From Ruminococcus hominis (GTDB lineage: Bacteria; Bacillota; Clostridia; Lachnospirales; Lachnospiraceae): a stretch of 64,000 nt of DNA. The DNA is taken from positions 1,116,001-1,180,000 of the forward strand of contig NZ_JACOPE010000001.1 in assembly GCF_014287355.1 (NCBI RefSeq), given 5' to 3'. Both the position numbers and the translations under genes were made by a program. This document shows positions 50,745 to 58,628 of this stretch, one piece after another; position 1 is the first letter of the stretch; every line of letters starts with the position of its first letter. The notes beneath the pieces were generated by a model that was given only the letters and a program-made list of their open reading frames with translations, did no database searches and was not told the origin of the DNA.

Positions 50745-53171
50745 ATGGAACAGGATACAAGAAGAGATAAGCTGAAACTTAGTGTGTTGAATGAAGTAGA
50801 TGAACTGGAGCACTTCCATCAGGATATTGAATTGTTGTATTTACTGGAAGGTACATTGGATGTTACGATCGGGGAACAGACAACCCATATGAAAGAAAAT
50901 GACGTCTTAGTCGTAAATGCGAATAAAAAACATATGTTAAGTGGTTCGGAAGATATCTTGTATATGCAGATTATGATTTCATATAATTTGGTCAGTGATG
51001 TATTTCAGAGTATTGATGTGATTTTCTGGTGTGATTCTACAAAAGATGAAAGTGACCGCTATGATGAATTGAGAAAAATCTTGCGTGCATTGTTGAACCA
51101 TTATCTGGAAACACATGGAAATACAGCAAATTTTGGGCATATTGCATTGTGTTATCGTGTTATGGATATCTTATCAATGTATTTCCTTGTGCAGGCAGCC
51201 GACCGGGAAAATATGGATGACAAGGATAAGTTTGAAGATCGAATTCTTCAGATTAATAATTATATCAGGGCAAACTATAATCAGCCAATTAGCCTGAAAG
51301 ATCTGGCAGATAAATTATATCTGTCAAATGGATATCTTTCCAGATTTTTTAAACGAAATTATGGGATGAGTTTTGCAGAATATCTGACCAATATTCGTTT
51401 GTTTCATGCAGTGGATGAGCTATTATATTCAAGTGCGCCAATCACAAGAATTGCTTATGATAATGGATTTGCCAGTGTAGCAGTATTTAACAAGGTGTTT
51501 AAGAAGGCGTATGGAGAGACGCCTTCTGCTATGAGAAAAAAGGCAAAAGAACAGAAGCAGGAACAAAAAGAAGAAAAACAAAATCCGGAAATTGAGAAAC
51601 GTCTGGAAAAATATTTTGTTGTAGATAGTCAGTCGGAAGAAGAACAGGATAAATTGAGTGTCTGTCAGGGAGAACATTCAGTGTTGCAAAGTGAGAAAAT
51701 CAAAAATTCCTGGGGAAATACGATTAATATTGGTGTAGCATCGGAATTGCTTCGATCTGAGGTGCAGGAACATGTTATGATGCTGAAACAGGCATTGGGA
51801 TTTAAATACATTCGATTCTGGAATATTTTTTCACCAGAGTTTTTGATTAATGTAGATGATCCAAAAGAAAATTATAATTTTACAAGATTAGATTCCATAT
51901 TTGATTTTCTGATTAATTTAGATTTAAAACCGCATATTGATTTCGGTGTAAAATCACATATGATTGTATATAACATAAATAAATTACAAATCTGTGATGA
52001 ACGAGAAAAAGATTATCTTAGTATTGACTTTATGGAACCAAAGAAATGGGAACGCTTCTTGAATGCTTTCATGCAACATTTAATCTACAGATATGGAAGA
52101 AGTGAAGTGGATAGTTGGAGAGTGGAATATTGGTTTAATGAAGGTCAATGGAAAAAGAGTGCATTTGATCAATATTTTGAACTGTTTGATATTACATATC
52201 GAACAATAAAAAAATACAGTGAAGGTATGGAAGTCGGCGGAAGTGGTTTACGGCTTGATTTGGATGCAAAATTAAGAGAATATTTCTTAAAAACATGGAA
52301 TGAGCAACATTGTAGACCTGATTTTATCTCTATTTACATTTATAATTATGAACGAGGAAAAGAAAATGATGATCGCTATGCAAAAAGAAGTACAGATGAT
52401 GACTTTTTCTTGCATAATATAAATAGTGTAAAAGAACAGATTGCAGAAGCCAAAATGGATGATATTAAACTTTATATCACAGAATGGAATTTTACGGCAT
52501 CAGTTCGAAATTATCTGAATGATAGTTGCTTTGGTGGAGCATATATTATAAAAAATATATTAGATTTGTATGGTCAGCTTGATGAAGTAGCACATTATCT
52601 GGGAACAGACCGTACGCAGCAGTATTACGATACAAATGAATTACTGTTTGGTGGAGCGGGAATTCTGACCAAAGATGGTATCTTAAAACCATCTGGATTT
52701 GCATTTGATTTTTTGAACCGTTTATATCCATATTATGTTGGTCATGGAGAAAATTATCTGGTATCTACAGATCAGCATGATTCATATGGAATCGTATGTC
52801 ATAATCAGAAGGGATTAAGCTACAATTATTATTTCACAAAAGAAGATGAGCTGGAAAAAGAACATTTGTGGAGATATTTTGAAAATCGTGATGAACTGGA
52901 ATTGAGTCTTAAATTAAAAGATATGAGTGAAGGTACTTACCAGATTAAAGTATATCGAATCAATGAGAAAAATGGAAGCGTGATTTCCATTTGGGGAGAA
53001 CTTGATTATGAAAAAGGACTTTCCAGAAATGATATTAAGTATTTCCGAAGAGTCTGTGAGCCGAAACTGACAATACAGAAGATGAAAACGGAACAAAATG
53101 AAATGAATCTGAATATAAAATTGATAGCAAATGAGATTGCATTTATTCGTATTCGAAAAATTTCGGAATGA
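50745..53171 (+). CDS. AraC-family regulator fused to GH39-like domain (paralog 3)
   Basis: An 808-residue regulator. The cupin-like sensor (residues about 15-75; HFHQDIELLYLLEGTLDVTI) is the clearest of the four. The AraC domain lies at about 170-265 (SLKDLADKLYLSNGYLSRFF and RIAYDNGFASVAVFNKVF), then a Lys/Glu/Gln-rich linker, then the GH39-like part at about 310-805. The nucleophile (YITEWNFT near 578) is present, and YWFNEGQW near 460 keeps a Glu close to the acid/base place, so this copy may be least degraded. AGGAGG precedes the ATG. It stands between an esterase and a GPH symporter. Confidence 0.87.
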   Translation: MEQDTRRDKLKLSVLNEVDELEHFHQDIELLYLLEGTLDVTIGEQTTHMKENDVLVVNANKKHMLSGSEDILYMQIMISYNLVSDVFQSIDVIFWCDSTKDESDRYDELRKILRALLNHYLETHGNTANFGHIALCYRVMDILSMYFLVQAADRENMDDKDKFEDRILQINNYIRANYNQPISLKDLADKLYLSNGYLSRFFKRNYGMSFAEYLTNIRLFHAVDELLYSSAPITRIAYDNGFASVAVFNKVFKKAYGETPSAMRKKAKEQKQEQKEEKQNPEIEKRLEKYFVVDSQSEEEQDKLSVCQGEHSVLQSEKIKNSWGNTINIGVASELLRSEVQEHVMMLKQALGFKYIRFWNIFSPEFLINVDDPKENYNFTRLDSIFDFLINLDLKPHIDFGVKSHMIVYNINKLQICDEREKDYLSIDFMEPKKWERFLNAFMQHLIYRYGRSEVDSWRVEYWFNEGQWKKSAFDQYFELFDITYRTIKKYSEGMEVGGSGLRLDLDAKLREYFLKTWNEQHCRPDFISIYIYNYERGKENDDRYAKRSTDDDFFLHNINSVKEQIAEAKMDDIKLYITEWNFTASVRNYLNDSCFGGAYIIKNILDLYGQLDEVAHYLGTDRTQQYYDTNELLFGGAGILTKDGILKPSGFAFDFLNRLYPYYVGHGENYLVSTDQHDSYGIVCHNQKGLSYNYYFTKEDELEKEHLWRYFENRDELELSLKLKDMSEGTYQIKVYRINEKNGSVISIWGELDYEKGLSRNDIKYFRRVCEPKLTIQKMKTEQNEMNLNIKLIANEIAFIRIRKISE

Positions 53172-53196
53172 TAAAGGGAAAAATAGTTAAATTGGT

Positions 53197-53246
53197 AAAA
53201 TGTGGTATAGTTTCAAATAGGAGCTATATCACATTTTCTATTTTTA
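53197..53246 (+). terminator. Terminator after AraC paralog 3
   Basis: AAAATGTGGTATAG and CTATATCACATTTT form a stem with a loop of about 12 bases and are followed by CTATTTTT. Confidence 0.75.
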
Positions 53247-53274
53247 CATAAAAATAAAAGGTCAAAATATTCAT

Positions 53275-53338
53275 GTTACTTCATGACCTTTGGAAAGAAA
53301 ATGCCAGAAAAGTAACAAAATCAGGTCATGAGAGTAAT
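53275..53338 (+). promoter_or_regulatory. Inverted repeats upstream of the GPH symporter, likely AraC operator
   Basis: GTTACTTCATGACCT (53275) and, on the other strand, ATTACTCTCATGACCT (53323-53338) form two facing half-sites about 34 bases apart. They lie about 100-160 bases before the symporter start codon, where an AraC activator would bind. No strong -35 box is visible downstream. Confidence 0.55.
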
Positions 53339-53435
53339 AAAATGGGTCGCTTTAAGCTAAGCAATAGAAGTTTAAGATTGATAAGATAGTATCAACAAGA
53401 GAACAGAAATGTTTTAGCTGAAGGGAGAAGAGAAA

Positions 53436-54851
53436 ATGAGTGAAAACACAAACACGCCAGTACAATCAAGTGCTGCAGCAGCAAATAAGCTGTCTATCTG
53501 GACTAAAATTGGATATAGTTTCGGTGAGATTGGATCTCAGTGTTCCTGGACATTGATTAGTTCTTATCTGACAGTATACTATACAGATGTAGTAGGATTA
53601 ACACCGGTAATTATTTCAGCAATTATGTTAATTGCACGTATTTGGGATGCCATTAACGATCCAATGTTCGGAGCAATTGCAGAGAAAACAAAATCAAAAT
53701 GGGGACGCTTCCGCCCATATATTTTATGGGGAGCTCCAATCCTTGCATTATTTAACTGTCTGACATTCTTAAATCTGGACATTCCAAATGGCTGGAAAGC
53801 AATTTGGTGTGGATTTACATATATTGGATGTGGAATGGCTTATACAGCAGTTAATATCTCTACACAGTGTGTAGCAAACGTAATGACAGCTTCTAATGAA
53901 GAACGTGTATCTCTGAACGCATTCAAAGGAATCGGTTCAGGACTGATTCAGATGGTCATCAGTGCAGTAACAATGCCAATGATCTTAAAATTTGGTAATG
54001 GTTCAGCATCTTCTGCACACGGATATTTTATGGCTGCATTGGTATTCTCAATTGTATGTATCCCATGCTTCTGGGTATGTTTTGCATCAACAAAAGAGAT
54101 TATCGGAGCAAACGAGTCTGATAAAAAATCTATCGGACAGACAATGAAAGAACTCGGATATTCTTTCAAATACACATTATCTGATAAAAACGCATTATTC
54201 TTGATTCTTGCAATGTTTACATTCCTTACAGGACTGTTCGGAAGAATCGGTATCATGGCATACTATTTCATTTATATTATGAAAAATCCTGCCCTGATTG
54301 CTGGATTTGCAACAGCAATGTCAGCCGGTATGTTGGTAGTAAACTTCTATGCACCATTTTTACTGAACCGCATTAGTAAAAAATATGTTGGTGCATTGGG
54401 ATGTATCGCACAGGCACTGTGCTGTGTATTCTTCTATATCATTGGAGAAAACCAGTTGACAAGTCTGGTTGTATTATCAGGATTCCTTTATGGAGTAACA
54501 AATGTAGTATCAATCACATGCTTTACATTGAGTGCTGAGATTATCGATGATAACTGGATTAGAACAGGAGTACGTTCTGATGGTGTAATCGTATCTTGTA
54601 TCTCATTCTCTACAAAGATGGGTAATGCAATCGGTGGTTCAATCGGTATCCTTGCTCTTAGTGCAGTTGGATATGTTGCAAATGCAGAGAATCTGAGTGC
54701 AACAGTACTTTCAAATATGGATAAAGTAATCAACTTTGCACCAGCAGCATTCTTCATTGTAGCAGCAATTTTCTTTGCATGTGTCGGAATGACAAAAGAG
54801 AAAGCAAAAGCAAATGAAGCTAAGATTGCAGCAATGGCAAAAGCTGAGTAA
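53436..54851 (+). CDS. GPH-family glycoside:cation symporter (paralog 2)
   Basis: A 471-residue transporter with about twelve helices and a soluble start rich in Ser/Ala. The motif YTDVVGLTPVIISAIMLIAR and WDAINDPMFGAIAEKTKSKW is shared with the two other GPH proteins of the window. It likely imports a xylose- or arabinose-containing glycoside with cation. It is a single-gene unit with its own promoter region and terminator, next to the AraC-GH39 protein upstream. Confidence 0.9.
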   Translation: MSENTNTPVQSSAAAANKLSIWTKIGYSFGEIGSQCSWTLISSYLTVYYTDVVGLTPVIISAIMLIARIWDAINDPMFGAIAEKTKSKWGRFRPYILWGAPILALFNCLTFLNLDIPNGWKAIWCGFTYIGCGMAYTAVNISTQCVANVMTASNEERVSLNAFKGIGSGLIQMVISAVTMPMILKFGNGSASSAHGYFMAALVFSIVCIPCFWVCFASTKEIIGANESDKKSIGQTMKELGYSFKYTLSDKNALFLILAMFTFLTGLFGRIGIMAYYFIYIMKNPALIAGFATAMSAGMLVVNFYAPFLLNRISKKYVGALGCIAQALCCVFFYIIGENQLTSLVVLSGFLYGVTNVVSITCFTLSAEIIDDNWIRTGVRSDGVIVSCISFSTKMGNAIGGSIGILALSAVGYVANAENLSATVLSNMDKVINFAPAAFFIVAAIFFACVGMTKEKAKANEAKIAAMAKAE

Positions 54852-54867
54852 AAAGTAAATATTTTAT

Positions 54868-54915
54868 AGAAAGGAATCTCTTGTAGGACGGTGTTTCTAC
54901 AAGAGATTTCTTTTT
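54868..54915 (+). terminator. Rho-independent terminator after GPH symporter 2
   Basis: AGAAAGGAATCTCTTGTAG and CTACAAGAGATTTCT pair around a short loop and are followed by TTTTT. The rest of the gap to 55144 holds only the AAGGAGGA site of the next gene; I see nothing else in it. Confidence 0.88.
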
Positions 54916-55144
54916 ACTTAGGAGATAGCATCTTTTTGATTTCGAGTATTGCAATCAACATTCTATATATGCTAAAGTATAAAAAAGCATGTTTCTTAAT
55001 GAATCTAAGGTGCGTTGCACTATCTACATTCTCATCACATTTCAGAAATCTATGCTTTAACACCAAAACAAATGTAAAAAGCAGGAGAGGACTGAAAGAA
55101 ATTGGACGAAGAGATAGTTCCTTCTGCGAAGAAGGAGGAAACAA

Positions 55145-55936
55145 ATGAATATTGAGTTGAAAAATGCTGTATTATCGATAGACGTTAAAGCACAGTATGA
55201 CGAGTGTGTTAAAAAACTGTTAGGGCATAAAATTATACTTGCTCATATTTTAACAAAGGCGATAGAAGAATTTCGTAGAATGCGTCCAGAAGAAGTGGTA
55301 CACTTTATTGAAGGGGAACCGTAGACAGATCCTACAGATTATAATATTTTAAATCGAGCAATTTTCTATATCAGCCGAATGATATCGTCGCAGAAGAATC
55401 GCGATTTTAAAGGAAGCAATTATAATAATATAAAAAAAGTATATTCAATTTGGGTGTGCATGAATATGGAAGAAGATAGCATGAATCATATTCATCTGAC
55501 AAATGATACAATTATGGGGAATCATAAATGGAAAGGTGAAATAGAATTATTAAATATAATTATGATTGGTGTGGCTGAAAATTTATCAAGGAAAGACGAA
55601 AGTCATGAGTTACATCGATTACTAGGGGCATTGCTGTCAGAAAAGTTAAAAGCAGCTGAAAAAATGGATATACTTGAAAATGAATATCATATAGCAATGG
55701 AAGAGTCAATAGAGGAGGATGTGAAGACAATGTGTAATTTGAGTGAAGGAATAGAAGAAAGAGCAATGGAGCGAGGACGAAAAGATGGGATAAACACTGT
55801 TTTACGTTTGGCTGAAAAGTGTCATCTTAGTAAGGAAGAGACAATTCAGCAATTATGTGAAGGAATGAAAATGGAGGTGGCTGAAGCAGAAAAATATTAT
55901 GAAGAGTATAGAAAAGACGTACAGACAAGTTTGTAA
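55145..55936 (+). pseudogene. Rpn/PD-(D/E)XK nuclease family transposase remnant, core deleted
   Basis: After AAGGAGGA, the frame reads MNIELKNAVLSIDVKAQYDE and ends at TAG (55322) after FIEGEP. The same frame continues as TDPTDYNILNRAIFYISRMI, then NIKKVYSIWVCMNM, HIHLTNDTIMG and ELHRLLGALLSEKL. In intact clostridial members, about 80-100 residues with the nuclease core (the Asp and the Glu-x-Lys strands) lie between FIEGEP and the YNILNRAIFY helix. Here they are gone, so the catalytic site is lost. The second part (185 codons from 55379) could still be translated. It is probably a dead mobile-type gene. Confidence 0.72.
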
Positions 55937-55985
55937 AGCGTTATAATTTGATAGAATAAATAAAATCATAAGGAGCATGAAAGTT

Positions 55986-57704
55986 ATGAAATCAGTAATA
56001 TCTATTGGAAATCAGGATTTTATATCAATTAGAAAAAACAACTGTTTCTATATTGATAAAACTGATTTCATTAGAGAATGGTGGGATAATCAGGATAGTG
56101 TTACGTTGATTACTCGTCCGAGAAGATTTGGCAAGACATTGAATATGAGTATGACTGAGTATTTCTTTTCTGTATCATATTCAGATTATGACAGGTATTT
56201 TGAGGAACTGAATATTTGGAAAGAGAAGCGTTTCCGGCAATTGCAGGGAACATATCCTGTGATTTCCCTTAGTTTTGCGGATATTAAGGCGACAAATTAT
56301 GAGTCTGCCAGGAAAGCTATAATTCGAAAACTGGTAAGATTATACAGTGCATTTGAATTTATAAAAGAAAGTGAAGTATTGAATGAAAAAGATCGTGCTT
56401 ACTTTGATTCGGTTGAGGAGAGTATGTCAGATGATGCAGCAGCAGTATCCATCAATTACTTGTCAGATTATTTGAGCAGATATTATGGAAAAAAGGTGAT
56501 TCTACTTTTGGATGAGTATGACACTCCATTGCAGGAGGCGTATATTCATGGATATTGGGAGAAACTTACGGCGTTTGTTCGAAGTTTGTTCAATTCAACA
56601 TTTAAGACAAATCCATATATGGAACGTGGATTATTGACGGGAATCACAAGAGTAAGCAAAGAATCTATTTTTTCGGATTTAAACAATCTGGAGGTTGTGA
56701 CAACGACTTCTGAAAAGTACAGCAGTTCTTTTGGATTTACGGAAGAAGAAGTTTTTCTTGCGTTAGAGAATAATGGTGTATTATCAGAGAAAGAGAATAT
56801 TCGATACTGGTATGACGGATTTTCGTTTGGAAAAAGGCAGGATATTTATAATCCATGGTCGATAACAAAATATCTGGATACAGGAGAATATGGAACTTAT
56901 TGGGCAGATACGAGTAGTAATGCCCTGGTTTCGACATTGATTCGCCAAAGTTCAGCAAAGATAAAGTCTGAGATGGAAGACTTATTAAATGGTGGAGTGA
57001 TTTCCACAGAGTTAGACGAACAAGTAGTTTTCGAACAGCTTGGTAAAAAGCGAGGCGCAATCTGGAGTCTTTTGCTTGCCAGTGGATATTTAAAGGTAGA
57101 TCGACATGAGATGGATGTGAAAAGTGGAAAACATCAATATGCTCTTAAAATTACAAATCATGAGACAATGTTGATGTTCGAAAAAATGATTGAAGACTGG
57201 TTTGAGGAAGATGATGCAGGATTTGGAAATTTTAAAGAAGCACTTCTTGCCGGAGATTTAGATTATATGAATGAGTTCATGAATCAGGTTGCACAACAGA
57301 CTTTTAGCAGTTTTGATGTTGGAAAAAAGCCGTCTGAAAAGCTAGAACCGGAACGTTTTTATCATGGTTTCGTGTTGGGACTGATTGTCGATCTGGCGGG
57401 GAAATATAGAATTACATCAAATAGAGAAAGTGGATTTGGACGATATGATGTGGTTATGGAACCACTTCAGGCACAGAGAGATGCCATTGTGATGGAATTT
57501 AAAGTACAGAATAAGGCAAGAGAAAAATCTTTACAATGCACGGTGGAAAATGCATTATCCCAGATTTTAGAGAAACAATATGATGAAGAACTGATTGCAA
57601 GAGGTATACCACAGGAGAGAATCAGACATTATGGATTCGCATTTTGCGGAAAGCAGATTTTGATTGGAACAGACAAAGAACAGAAAAATATTGAAAATCA
57701 TTAG
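55986..57704 (+). CDS. AAA-ATPase-like protein with C-terminal PD-(D/E)XK nuclease domain
   Basis: A 572-residue protein common in Lachnospiraceae and Bacteroides. The N-terminal ATPase part has Walker A in TRPRRFGKTLN near 43 and Walker B in ILLLDEYDTP near 173. The C-terminal nuclease-like domain keeps Asp in GRYDVV near 480 and Glu-x-Lys in MEFKVQ near 502. Its role is unknown; similar genes are numerous and mobile-like. The ATG at 55986 has AAGGAG at a good distance; one 9 bases upstream is too close. It precedes a sugar isomerase-like gene by 12 bases, so both may share a transcript. Confidence 0.85.
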   Translation: MKSVISIGNQDFISIRKNNCFYIDKTDFIREWWDNQDSVTLITRPRRFGKTLNMSMTEYFFSVSYSDYDRYFEELNIWKEKRFRQLQGTYPVISLSFADIKATNYESARKAIIRKLVRLYSAFEFIKESEVLNEKDRAYFDSVEESMSDDAAAVSINYLSDYLSRYYGKKVILLLDEYDTPLQEAYIHGYWEKLTAFVRSLFNSTFKTNPYMERGLLTGITRVSKESIFSDLNNLEVVTTTSEKYSSSFGFTEEEVFLALENNGVLSEKENIRYWYDGFSFGKRQDIYNPWSITKYLDTGEYGTYWADTSSNALVSTLIRQSSAKIKSEMEDLLNGGVISTELDEQVVFEQLGKKRGAIWSLLLASGYLKVDRHEMDVKSGKHQYALKITNHETMLMFEKMIEDWFEEDDAGFGNFKEALLAGDLDYMNEFMNQVAQQTFSSFDVGKKPSEKLEPERFYHGFVLGLIVDLAGKYRITSNRESGFGRYDVVMEPLQAQRDAIVMEFKVQNKAREKSLQCTVENALSQILEKQYDEELIARGIPQERIRHYGFAFCGKQILIGTDKEQKNIENH

Positions 57705-57716
57705 GAGGAAAAAACA

Positions 57717-58550
57717 ATGGGAAAAATTAATTTACAGATGTATTCATTTATGGATGGAACAATGAATGACAGCAGAGAGAATTTAAAACTGGCTTCAGAG
57801 ATGGGGTACGATGGAGTGGAATTATTCGGACCAAATTTTGAAATTCCAGCAGAAGAACTCAAAGCTTTGCTTACAGAGTTACATCTGGAACCGGTATCAA
57901 TGCATGCTCCAAAAACAGATATGGTAGAATCATTGATTCCACTGGCTGAAAGTCTGGAAATGAAATTCATCGGAATCGGAATGGAATGTATGATAGATGA
58001 TGAAGCAGTGCATACATTTGCAAATACATTGAATCGAATTGGTAAAGTGTGTGCTGAACATGGACTGACATTGACATATCATAATCATACACAGGAATTT
58101 GTGCCATGTGGTGACAAGCGTGTAATCGATGTATTAATGGAAGAGACAAATCCGGATTATGTAAGTTTTGAACTGGATGCCGGATGGTGTGCAGCAGCTG
58201 GATTTGATCCAATTGAACTGGTACAGACATACAGTGGACGAATCAAATTGATCCATGTTAAAGAGAGCAGTAAAGTAATTGGACCACAGCCTCCAATGGA
58301 TTTTGAAAGTATTCCAAAAGATGAACATGGTGCACCAATCTTCACAGAAGAAGAAAAAGCACAGATGGAAGAGCAGAAGAAGATCAATTGTCCGGCAGGA
58401 GATGGTCTGGTAGACTGGAAAGCACTGAAAGAAGTGGCGGACAAACACGGATGTCAGGCATATATTGTAGAACGTGAGTATACACCAGGAGAAGGAAGCA
58501 GACTGGATTGCCTGAAGGCGGATCTGGAGTATTATAGAACACAGATTTAA
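57717..58550 (+). CDS. Sugar phosphate isomerase/epimerase-like TIM barrel protein
   Basis: A 277-residue xylose-isomerase-like TIM barrel. Metal ligands fit Glu in THNHTQEF-like YHNHTQEFVP, Asp in FELDAGW, His in LIHVKE and Glu in YIVERE. Members isomerise or epimerise sugars, inositols or hydroxypyruvate. AGGAGG precedes the ATG. The position, before an AraC-GH39 regulator and GPH symporter, suggests a sugar derivative as substrate, but no specific reaction can be assigned. Confidence 0.85.
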   Translation: MGKINLQMYSFMDGTMNDSRENLKLASEMGYDGVELFGPNFEIPAEELKALLTELHLEPVSMHAPKTDMVESLIPLAESLEMKFIGIGMECMIDDEAVHTFANTLNRIGKVCAEHGLTLTYHNHTQEFVPCGDKRVIDVLMEETNPDYVSFELDAGWCAAAGFDPIELVQTYSGRIKLIHVKESSKVIGPQPPMDFESIPKDEHGAPIFTEEEKAQMEEQKKINCPAGDGLVDWKALKEVADKHGCQAYIVEREYTPGEGSRLDCLKADLEYYRTQI

Positions 58551-58628
58551 GAAGTGAACTAAGTTTACAAGAAGAATTGGCAAGTATATAGTGACAGATA
58601 AAAATACAAGAATAAGAAGGACTCAGAA

